The notes below the pieces were generated by a model. It saw only the letters and a program-made list of their open reading frames with translations, was not told the origin of the DNA and did no database searches. Below, one piece after another: positions 31,514-38,529 of a stretch of 64,000 bases of DNA (positions are counted from its first letter, which is position 1; each line of letters opens with the position of its first letter). The stretch spans positions 50,007-114,006 of the forward strand of contig JBFWUM010000004.1 in NCBI GenBank assembly GCA_050247255.1, given 5' to 3'. The translations under genes were made by a program, and so were the position numbers. The DNA is from JBFWUM01 sp050247255. Lineage in GTDB: Bacteria; Acidobacteriota; Vicinamibacteria; Vicinamibacterales; UBA2999.

Positions 31514-31640
31514 GCCGGACACACGCGCCGGAAAATTTGCGTCGGGCGTGAAGAATATTCCGCACCCGACAGTCGGCGGGCCCGCCGTCCATTCATCCGC
31601 CGGCCGCTGGCCGCCGGGTGCGGCTGGGCCGGGATTATGC

Positions 31641-32780
31641 ATGGGCTTCCGCAGCATGGTCACGATTCCCGTGTCAGGGGCGGAGCGACGGGATGGCCTG
31701 GCTGAGATCGCGCGGCAGCGCCAGCTGATCGAGCGGGAGTGCGCGGTCGTGCAAGGCCTCGAGCCGCTGCCGATCGCGGCCGCTGTCATCAACGCCGGGC
31801 GTCAGGTTGTCGTGGCAAACCGGCCCTTCGTGGAGCTGCTCGGCCTCACCGACCTCGGCGCAGTCCTCGGAATGCGCCTCGGCGAGGCGGCCGACTGTAC
31901 CCATGCGGCGGAAACGCCCGCGGGATGCGGCACGACGCCGGCGTGCACCAACTGTGGCGCCCTGCGGGCCCAGCACCGCGCGCTCGCCGGCCAGGACGCC
32001 TGCGAGGAGTGCCGCATCAGCACCCGCATCGCCGGCCGTGACCTCGACCTGAGGATCTGGGGGCGGCCGGTCGCCGTCGCCGGCGAGCCGTTCGCGGTCC
32101 TGACGTTGCTCGACATTCGCGACGAGAAGCGGCGGCGCGCGCTGGAGCGGACGTTCTTCCACGACATCCTGAACACCGCCGGGGGGATCGTCGGCATCGC
32201 CACGCTCCTTGAAGACGCCGACGCCACCGAGCGAGAGGACCTGCGGGCCCTGCTTGGACGCTTGTCGGACATCCTGGTGGAGGAGATCCAGGCGCAGCGC
32301 GACCTGCTGGAGATCGAGCGCGGGGAATTCACGCCTGGCTTCAGGGCCGTGTCGGCCGCGGACCTGCTGCGCCAGACCGTTGACACCTATGCCCACCATC
32401 CGGCAGCGGTCGGACGGAACCTGCGGCCCGTACAGCCCCCATGGGACCTCACGCTGGACACCGACCCGCGGCTGCTCCGGCGCGTGCTCGGCAATCTGAC
32501 GAAGAATGCTCTCGAGGCCACTCCCGAGGGAGGCATCGTCACGTTGACGGCGGCCGCCGACGATGACCACCTCATCTTCTCGGTCCACAATCCCACGGTC
32601 ATGCCCACCGCCGTGCGCCTCCAGGTCTTCCAGCGTTCGTTCTCGACAAAGGGAACAGGCAGGGGACTCGGTACGTACAGCGCGAAACTGATGACGGAAA
32701 ACTACCTGCACGGCGCCATCTCCTTCACGTCGGACAGCGTCAGTGGCACCACCTTCTCGGTGCGCCTGCCCGTCAGGTGA
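31641..32780 (+). CDS. Soluble histidine kinase with PAS domain and six-cysteine cluster
   Basis: 379 residues from ATG 31641 (open upstream to GTG 31548; ATG 31656 is also possible). There is no membrane helix. Residues ~30-160 form a PAS domain (PIAAAVINAGRQVVVANRPF) interrupted by a Cys-rich loop: C86, C96, C102, C105, C121 and C124. The phospho-acceptor box is FFHDILNTAGG with H174. The HATPase domain has NLTKNALEATPEGG and GRGLGTYSAKL. Some deltaproteobacterial and acidobacterial kinases carry a similar PAS insert (C-x5-C-x2-C). A metal or redox cofactor is plausible but unproven. No response regulator is adjacent. Confidence 0.82.
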   Translation: MGFRSMVTIPVSGAERRDGLAEIARQRQLIERECAVVQGLEPLPIAAAVINAGRQVVVANRPFVELLGLTDLGAVLGMRLGEAADCTHAAETPAGCGTTPACTNCGALRAQHRALAGQDACEECRISTRIAGRDLDLRIWGRPVAVAGEPFAVLTLLDIRDEKRRRALERTFFHDILNTAGGIVGIATLLEDADATEREDLRALLGRLSDILVEEIQAQRDLLEIERGEFTPGFRAVSAADLLRQTVDTYAHHPAAVGRNLRPVQPPWDLTLDTDPRLLRRVLGNLTKNALEATPEGGIVTLTAAADDDHLIFSVHNPTVMPTAVRLQVFQRSFSTKGTGRGLGTYSAKLMTENYLHGAISFTSDSVSGTTFSVRLPVR

Positions 32781-32821
32781 TCGCGTCGCGGGGCGGCGCC
32801 GGGTATAGTGGCGGGCAACCG

Positions 32822-33940
32822 ATGACCCATGCCGCCATTACCGGATGGGGCAGCTGCATGCCTCCGGCGGTGCTGACCAACCACGACCTGTCGACGTTCC
32901 TCGACACCACCGACGAGTGGATCGCCAGCCGGACCGGCATGAAGGAGCGGCGCATTTCGCACGTCCCGGCCACCGAGATGGCCACGGTGGCGGGGCGGCG
33001 CGCGCTGGCGTGTGCCGGGCTCGGGCCGGAGGACGTCGACCTGATCGTCTACGGCAGTTGCAGCAACGACGAGCAGGTGCCCAACTCGGCGTCCGGCGTC
33101 CAGGCGGCGCTCGGCGCAACCCGCGCCGCGGCGATGGACGTGAACACGGCCTGCACCAGCTTCCTTTACGGCCTCTCCACGGCCAGCGCCATGGTGCGCA
33201 CCGGCAGTGTGCGCACGGCGGTGGTCATCGGCGTCGAGCTGATCACCCCATACATGGACTGGGATAACCGTAACGTCGCCGTGCTCTTCGGCGACGGCTG
33301 CGCCGCGGTCGTCGTGCAGGCGTCGGATCAGCCTGTGGGGCTGCTCGGCGAGCATCTCGGGTGCATCGCCGAGGCGCGCGACACGCTGCGCGTCCGCGGC
33401 ATGGGCTGCGCCTACGCCAACCGCGGCATCGCCTTTGGCGACACGCAGTGGGACTTCGACGGCCAGGAGATCTTCAAGCGCGCGGTGATCGGCATGACAC
33501 AGGCCAGCGACGCCGTGCTGCAGAAGTGCGGTGTCACGCCGGATCAGATCGATCTCGTCGTGCCGCACCAGGCCAACCTGCGGATCATCGAAGCGGTCGT
33601 CTCGCGCACCGGCATCCCGATGGACAAGGTGATGCTCACGGTGCAGCGCTACGGCAACATGAGCGCCGCCACCGTCCCGGTGGCACTGACCGAGGCGCTG
33701 GCCGAGGGACGCGTCACGCCGGGCGCGCTCATCCTGATGCCGGCCTTTGGCGCCGGGCTGACCGTGTGCGCGCACCTGGTGCGCTGGGGCGATCGCGTGA
33801 CGCCGCTGGCGTCGAGCGACGCTGCCCTGCCGCCGGCGGGGGCGTCCGCGCTCGAACTGGTCAACGCCATCCGCGCGCAGAAGGCTCGCACCCGCGAGCA
33901 GTCGTTGCCGGGCCTACGGTCAGACCCTGCGGCGACCTAG
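32822..33940 (+). CDS. Beta-ketoacyl-ACP synthase III-like enzyme
   Basis: A 372-residue thiolase-fold condensing enzyme starting at ATG 32822. The catalytic triad is visible: Cys in VNTACTSFLYG, His in VVPHQANLRII and Asn in QRYGNMSAATVP. DEWIASRTGMKERR and FDGQEIFKRAV are typical FabH segments. FabH starts fatty-acid chains by condensing acyl-CoA with malonyl-ACP. A C-terminal extension of ~40 residues follows the last family motif (GAGLTVCAHLVRWG). No other fatty-acid gene is adjacent, so it may be a second FabH-type enzyme for a special primer. A TATAGT (32804-32809) just upstream could be a -10 element. The stop shares the CTAG tetramer with the convergent DUF6152 gene. Confidence 0.92.
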   Translation: MTHAAITGWGSCMPPAVLTNHDLSTFLDTTDEWIASRTGMKERRISHVPATEMATVAGRRALACAGLGPEDVDLIVYGSCSNDEQVPNSASGVQAALGATRAAAMDVNTACTSFLYGLSTASAMVRTGSVRTAVVIGVELITPYMDWDNRNVAVLFGDGCAAVVVQASDQPVGLLGEHLGCIAEARDTLRVRGMGCAYANRGIAFGDTQWDFDGQEIFKRAVIGMTQASDAVLQKCGVTPDQIDLVVPHQANLRIIEAVVSRTGIPMDKVMLTVQRYGNMSAATVPVALTEALAEGRVTPGALILMPAFGAGLTVCAHLVRWGDRVTPLASSDAALPPAGASALELVNAIRAQKARTREQSLPGLRSDPAAT

Positions 33941-34317
33941 CGGCGGCCGTACAACAGCATTTCCTGGCCGCCGGCGCGGACGATGCGGTCGAGGCGCACC
34001 ACCTTCTGGCCGTCCTGGAACTGGTAGCCGGTGCCGGTAATCACCTCGCCGGGCTTGAGGCTGTCCTTCGTCCAGCCGTTGCGCTCCATGCGCGTGGTGC
34101 TGGGGCCGCCGACGCTCCATTTGACGACCTGGCCGTTGGCGTCCTTCACGTCGAGCGCGATCATCACGTGCGGATTCGCCCACAGGAACTCGGTGACGGT
34201 GCCGGTGACGGTCACCTGGCGCGACATGTCCACGGGCCAGGCGTGATGGGCGACGAGGGGGGCGACGGCCGAGAGGATGACAGCGGGGACGAGCAGCAGG
34301 GCGAACCGTCGGGTCAT
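33937..34317 (-). CDS. DUF6152 family exported protein
   Basis: 126 residues: signal peptide (FALLLVPAVILSAVAPLVA), then HHAWPVDMSRQVTVTGTV and EFLWANPHVMIALDV, the hallmark of the DUF6152 family, followed by WSVGGPSTTRMERNGW and GYQFQDGQKVVRLDRI. It is a small beta-barrel-like periplasmic protein frequent in Acidobacteriota and Proteobacteria; function unknown. The paired His after the cleavage site and NPH are conserved and may bind metal. The stop codon lies inside CTAG, shared with the fabH-like stop on the other strand. Confidence 0.85.
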   Translation of the reverse strand: MTRRFALLLVPAVILSAVAPLVAHHAWPVDMSRQVTVTGTVTEFLWANPHVMIALDVKDANGQVVKWSVGGPSTTRMERNGWTKDSLKPGEVITGTGYQFQDGQKVVRLDRIVRAGGQEMLLYGRR

Positions 34318-34353
34318 CGGGTGACACCTCCGCGCCGGATTGTAGGCGATTGG

Positions 34354-34376
34354 GGCACCCCGTAAAGGGGTGCCCT
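34354..34376. repeat. Dispersed palindromic repeat, copy 2
   Basis: A 23-base block identical to 21807-21829: GGCACCCC, loop GTAAA, GGGGTGCC, then CT. It lies between the start of the DUF6152 gene and the stop of the BON protein gene, 11 bases beyond the latter's stop. On the minus strand it is therefore placed to terminate the BON transcript. Confidence 0.75.
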
Positions 34377-34387
34377 GCCTCGCGGAC

Positions 34388-34693
34388 CTACTTCTTCTTC
34401 AGCTTGATCTTGTTGCTCACCTTCGAGACGCCCTCGGTCCCCTTGGCGACCTCGCCGATCTTGGCGCGCAGCAGCACGGTATCGACTTCGCCGTTCAGCG
34501 TCACGTCGGCGCCGGCGGCGGTCACCGTCACGTTGGCGCCCTGGAACTCGGGGTTGGCGTCGATGGCCGCCTTCACCCTGGCGGCGAGGTCGGTTTCGGC
34601 GGCCTGCGCGGCAGCAGCCGGCGCCGCGGTGGCGATCACGGGAGCGCCGGCGAGGAGCGCGGTGAGGGCAAGCGAATGAACGAGATACTTCAC
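34388..34693 (-). CDS. Exported BON-domain protein
   Basis: 101 residues: signal peptide ending near ATAAPAAAAQ, then one BON domain (DLAARVKAAIDANPEF, VTVTAAGADVTLNGEV, AKIGEVAKGTEGVSKVSNKI) and a lysine tail KLKKK. BON domains bind phospholipids or the cell envelope and occur in OsmY-type periplasmic stress proteins. This one has a single copy, half the OsmY size. It starts 131 bases upstream of the divergent flavin oxidoreductase. A perfect hairpin repeat lies immediately after its stop. Confidence 0.88.
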   Translation of the reverse strand: MKYLVHSLALTALLAGAPVIATAAPAAAAQAAETDLAARVKAAIDANPEFQGANVTVTAAGADVTLNGEVDTVLLRAKIGEVAKGTEGVSKVSNKIKLKKK

Positions 34694-34824
34694 GGTGAAA
34701 GCTCCTGAATGAATGAAAAACGTGATGAAGCTTTCACTGTAACCAAAGGGCGCGCCCCATGAATGAAGCGGTAATGAAGGCGGTGCTGGTGGGCGCGTCG
34801 CGGCCGTTGTACGCTGAAGGACCC

Positions 34825-35904
34825 GTGGTCCTCTTCACGCCTTCGCGCCTCGGTTCCCTCACCCTTCCCAATCGCATCGTCATGGCGCCGATGACGCGCG
34901 GCCAGTCGCCCGGCGGCGTGCCGGGCGCGAACGTCGCGGCCTACTATCGCCGCCGCGCCGAACATGGCGTCGGGTTGATCGTCACCGAGGGCACCGGCAT
35001 CGATCATCCGGGCGCGTTGGGGAACCCCAACGTGCCGCGGTTCCATGGCGAAGAAGCCCTGGCCGGATGGCGGGCGGTCGCCGAGGCGGTCCATGGCGCC
35101 GGCGGACGCATCATGCCGCAGTTGTGGCACGTCGGCATGGCACGCAAGGCGGACCCGGCGACGCCGTCGGTCGGCCCGTCAGGCATCACGGTCACTGGCG
35201 AGCAGAGCGGCGTGCCGCTGACCGAGCGGGAGGTGGTGGCGCTGATCGAGGCCTACGCGCGGGCGGCGGCGGATGCCATGCGGCTTGGCTTCGACGGCGT
35301 CGAGCTGCACGGCGCGCACGGCTACCTGATCGATCAGTTCTTCTGGGAGCGCACCAACCGCCGGAGCGACCGCTACGGCGGCGACCTGGTCGGCCGCACG
35401 CGGTTCGCGGCGGAGGTGATCGCGGCCTGCCGTCGCGCCACGCGGCCGGACTTCCCCATCGTGCTGCGCTTCTCGCAGTGGAAGATCCCGGTCTACGACG
35501 CGCGGCTGGCGCACACGCCAGAGGAACTCGAGCAATTCCTGGCGCCGCTGGTGAGTGCAGGTGCCGACGCGTTCCACTGCTCGACGCGGCGCTTCTGGGA
35601 GCCGGAGTTCGACGGCTCGCCGCTCAACCTCGCCGGGTGGACCAAGAAGCTCACCGGCCGCCCGGTGATCACGGTCGGCTCGGTCGGCTTGAACAATGAC
35701 TTCATCGCCGGCCTCTTCGCGCGTGAGAGCGCGGCGCCCAGCGGCCTGGAGAAGCTGATAGGGATGCTCGAACGCGGCGAGGTCGATTTCGTGGCGGTCG
35801 GCCGGGCGCTGCTCGTGGACCCGGCGTGGGCAGAGAAAGTGCGCGAATCGCGGCTGGCCGACATCCTGCCGTTTACCCCCGACGCGCTGGCGACCCTCAG
35901 CTAG
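34825..35904 (+). CDS. NADH:flavin oxidoreductase, Old Yellow Enzyme family
   Basis: A 359-residue FMN TIM-barrel enzyme. GTG 34825 (AAGGA just upstream, short spacing) places the family's N-terminal LFTPSRLGSLTLPNRIVMAPMTR at the start; ATG 34759, 22 codons earlier, is an alternative. The N-terminal Thr and Gln near FMN (MTRG; MPQLWHVG), substrate-binding HGAHGYLIDQF, FFWERTNRRSDRYGG and the phosphate loop FVAVGRALLVDPAWAEKV are present. It reduces activated C=C bonds or nitro groups; the physiological substrate is unknown. The terminal CTAG is shared with the stop of the convergent small protein. Confidence 0.92.
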   Translation: MVLFTPSRLGSLTLPNRIVMAPMTRGQSPGGVPGANVAAYYRRRAEHGVGLIVTEGTGIDHPGALGNPNVPRFHGEEALAGWRAVAEAVHGAGGRIMPQLWHVGMARKADPATPSVGPSGITVTGEQSGVPLTEREVVALIEAYARAAADAMRLGFDGVELHGAHGYLIDQFFWERTNRRSDRYGGDLVGRTRFAAEVIAACRRATRPDFPIVLRFSQWKIPVYDARLAHTPEELEQFLAPLVSAGADAFHCSTRRFWEPEFDGSPLNLAGWTKKLTGRPVITVGSVGLNNDFIAGLFARESAAPSGLEKLIGMLERGEVDFVAVGRALLVDPAWAEKVRESRLADILPFTPDALATLS

Positions 35905-36218
35905 ATGAGCGGTTCGAACCGCCACTCGGGATCGTTCACGAGCGCGGTCTGTTCCTCGGCGGGAATCGTGCGGTTGGCGTACTGGCAGGCGACGACGAAC
36001 AGCCCTTTGCCCTCGTCCCAGTTGGACTGGACGACGCGCGCGTTCACCGTGAGGCCGGACGCCGTCAGGGCCAGCTCCTCGCCGCCCTTGGGAATGGCGG
36101 GCACCTCGATGACCCTGCGGAAGCGGACCGCGGCCATGTCGACCGGGTAGCCGTCCTGCATCAGCGGCTGCTTGCGGTTCTGCGGAATCCTGAGACTCAC
36201 CTCGATTTGCCTGCTCAT
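35901..36218 (-). CDS. Conserved small protein of unknown function
   Basis: A 105-residue soluble protein with no signal peptide or membrane segment. It has strands MSRQIEVSLRIPQ, VRFRRVIEVP, ELALTASGLTVNARVVQSNW and LFVVACQYANR, suggesting a small beta-barrel domain somewhat like PilZ in size and strand pattern. It lacks the PilZ RxxxR/DxSxxG motifs. A longer open frame upstream is only the shadow of the CotH-like gene. It follows that gene by 11 bases and is probably its operon partner. I do not recognise the family. Confidence 0.6.
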   Translation of the reverse strand: MSRQIEVSLRIPQNRKQPLMQDGYPVDMAAVRFRRVIEVPAIPKGGEELALTASGLTVNARVVQSNWDEGKGLFVVACQYANRTIPAEEQTALVNDPEWRFEPLI

Positions 36219-36229
36219 CGAACTCGATT

Positions 36230-37567
36230 CTACCGGGGGGCACAGGTACCGGGAAGGTTGGCGTCCATCCACGCCAGCCGCGCCGCGAGAAAGTCCTTCA
36301 GCAGCACGATGCCGTCGCGGTAGTTGCTCTTCGGCAGGTCCGGCCATCGCGCCGCATCGCGCGCCAGCGCGGGCGACAGCTGCCGCGTCCACGCGTCGAT
36401 CGTCTCTGCCAGCGACTCCAGCTGCAGCGGGCCGCCGCGCAGCTCCTGCCAGCGGCACCTGAGGTCGCCCTGGAACCCCGGGTCGCTCCACAGCCGCTCC
36501 CAGTATTCCGGCACGTAGGGCGCCCGTCCCGGCGGAGAGTACGGCACCGGCTCGCCGCCGAAGCGGTTGCGTGTGTGCGCCCATGTCTGCGTATTCCGCG
36601 CGTCGCGGAACTCCACCGTCCCGAAGGCGAGGTCGAAATCCCAGATCGGACCGATGGCCAGCTTGTGGCCCCGCGCCGCCGGCCATTTCTGGAGGTAGAT
36701 GCTCTTGTGGTACGCGTCGACGTTGAGCGACAGCTCCTGCAGGAGCGCGAAGTCGATCCAGCTCGGAAGGTCGAGCACCTGCCGGTAGCCGGCCTGTGGA
36801 TCGTTCCAGGCGTCGCCGCGTATCAGCGTCTCGAAGCGCGTGACGTGATCGTGCAGGTACGACTTCTGGGCGCCGGTGATGTCGTCGTGTCGCGGGTACG
36901 CGTAGGAATAGATGGTCGACGTGACCGGGGACACCCAGTCGCGGGGTATCCGGTCGCCGGGCTCCCCCTCGCCGAGGTCCATCCGGAACAGGTACCCGCC
37001 GGAGATGTCGCCGCGATTCTCTGTGGCCGCCGGGCGCGGCAGATCCACGCGCTCGCGGCCGCGGCGAATCCGTTCGACCAGGACATAGAGCCCGTCGTAC
37101 GCATCGTCGACGAACAGTTCCACGAAGCGCGTCCGCGGGGCATAGTGCCCGAACTGCTTCGACAGCCCGTACGCGAGCGCGTTGCGCATGCACGTGGGAT
37201 CGAACCCGCAGCTGTGGAGGACCCAGTCGCTGTGCGCCGGCATGCCGAGCAGCGGCAGGTCACGTTCGTCTTCCTGATCATCGACGAGTTCGAGCTGGTA
37301 CGACTTCTTGGCGAGGGTGCGCGACGTGTCGCCCTGGAGTTCGATCACCACCCGGGATTCAGTGGCCGGCTGGTCTTTGACGGCGATGCGCAGCAGACCG
37401 GCCACGGTGTCGTCGTCACCGACCGATTGGCCGCCGAGATCCAGGCGGACTTCGGGCAGTGGTTCCGGCGGCTGGTTGCGGCGGGCCGCCTGCCGCTCCT
37501 CCGGCCGTTCCGCCGGGGCTCCACACGCGAGGCACGCCAGCGCCACGGCGAACTGGGCGAGGCGCAT
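36230..37567 (-). CDS. CotH-type protein kinase, exported
   Basis: 445 residues. ATG 37567 overlaps the preceding stop by one base (TGATG). The N-terminus LAQFAVALACLACGAPA is a signal sequence with two Cys at its end but an imperfect lipobox. CotH kinase features: ATP-binding Lys in KKSYQLEL, LYVLVERI, ISGGYLFRMDLGEGE and the metal-binding IGPIWDFDLAFG. CotH enzymes phosphorylate Ser residues of secreted proteins in Bacillus spores. In Gram-negative bacteria their targets are mostly unknown. It is encoded between an exported metallophosphatase and a small unknown protein, a kinase-phosphatase pairing on the same side of the membrane. Confidence 0.86.
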   Translation of the reverse strand: MRLAQFAVALACLACGAPAERPEERQAARRNQPPEPLPEVRLDLGGQSVGDDDTVAGLLRIAVKDQPATESRVVIELQGDTSRTLAKKSYQLELVDDQEDERDLPLLGMPAHSDWVLHSCGFDPTCMRNALAYGLSKQFGHYAPRTRFVELFVDDAYDGLYVLVERIRRGRERVDLPRPAATENRGDISGGYLFRMDLGEGEPGDRIPRDWVSPVTSTIYSYAYPRHDDITGAQKSYLHDHVTRFETLIRGDAWNDPQAGYRQVLDLPSWIDFALLQELSLNVDAYHKSIYLQKWPAARGHKLAIGPIWDFDLAFGTVEFRDARNTQTWAHTRNRFGGEPVPYSPPGRAPYVPEYWERLWSDPGFQGDLRCRWQELRGGPLQLESLAETIDAWTRQLSPALARDAARWPDLPKSNYRDGIVLLKDFLAARLAWMDANLPGTCAPR

Positions 37568-38490
37568 CAGTGGCACCGTCCACTCCCGCTGTCGGATGGT
37601 CCAGACACCGCAACGTAGTCCCACTGGTAGCCGCCCGACGACAGCGTCATCTTCAGGACCCCGAAGTCGGCGATGAGCCGCTCGCTGTTCCGCTCGATAT
37701 CCTGCGGCACGTCCAGCTCGCCGCCGCCGGTGCCGACGACGAACTGCCGCATGCCGCGATCCGGGTCGCGTTGCCCGCGCTCGTCCTGCGGAGCCAGCCG
37801 CTCGTAGAGATGGTCGTGACCGCTGAGGACTACGTCGGCGCCGCGCCGGTAGAGGGTGTCCCACAGCCGGTAGGCCGCGGTGACCTTGTCACCCGGCCCC
37901 GAGGAATAGCGAGGGTGATGAAAGTACGCGAGCGTACAGAGCGGCGTCTCCCGGTCGAACAGGTCGTTCAGCCATTTCACCTGGGCCTCGATGTTGGCGT
38001 TGCTGTTCAGCGACAACACCAGCCAGGAACCGACCTGGTAGCTGTAGTAGCCCTCCCCGGGCAGCCCGGCGCTCGCGCCAAAGTAGTCGTAGTACGGCGC
38101 GGCCCCCGGGCTCTCGTAGTCATGGTTGCCGGGCGACGGCCGCGTGCGTGCCTTGTGGCGCCCCCACGTCGGCTCGTAGCAGATCCGGAACTCCTCCGCC
38201 GTCCCGCGCGGATAGGCGTTGTCGCCGAGCGTGATCACGGTACCGCCAATCGAGTCGAGCAGCCGTGCCGTTGCCTCGGCGTTCGGCGCGCAGTCGGCGA
38301 TGTCGCCGGCGCCGACGATGACGTTCGGGTCGAACGGCGGCGTCGACAGGGTGACCGGCGGGTCGGACGGCGTCGGATCTGCGGGGGCCGCAATCGGCGG
38401 CAGGTCAGGGGTGGGAGAGGCCGGCGTCTGCGATCCGCAGTGGAGACTTCCCAGGGCGGCCAGGCCGAGCACGAGATGTCGGAAACGCAT
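37567..38490 (-). CDS. Exported purple-acid-phosphatase-like metallophosphoesterase
   Basis: 307 residues with signal sequence MRFRHLVLGLAALGSLHC; the Cys suggests a lipoprotein, though the lipobox is not canonical. A Pro/Thr-rich linker follows. Metallophosphoesterase motifs appear in order: GAGDIADC (D), TLGDNAYP (GDN), SPGNHDYES (GNHD), YFHHPRYSS (H) and SGHDHLYERL (GHDH). It should hydrolyse phosphomonoesters or phosphodiesters outside the inner membrane. It heads the operon with the CotH-type kinase and a small protein. The ending VSGPSDSGSGRCH carries a second Cys. Confidence 0.92.
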   Translation of the reverse strand: MRFRHLVLGLAALGSLHCGSQTPASPTPDLPPIAAPADPTPSDPPVTLSTPPFDPNVIVGAGDIADCAPNAEATARLLDSIGGTVITLGDNAYPRGTAEEFRICYEPTWGRHKARTRPSPGNHDYESPGAAPYYDYFGASAGLPGEGYYSYQVGSWLVLSLNSNANIEAQVKWLNDLFDRETPLCTLAYFHHPRYSSGPGDKVTAAYRLWDTLYRRGADVVLSGHDHLYERLAPQDERGQRDPDRGMRQFVVGTGGGELDVPQDIERNSERLIADFGVLKMTLSSGGYQWDYVAVSGPSDSGSGRCH

Positions 38491-38529
38491 CGAGCACAGG
38501 CAGCATAACGCAGGGTTAGAGATCCGTGG

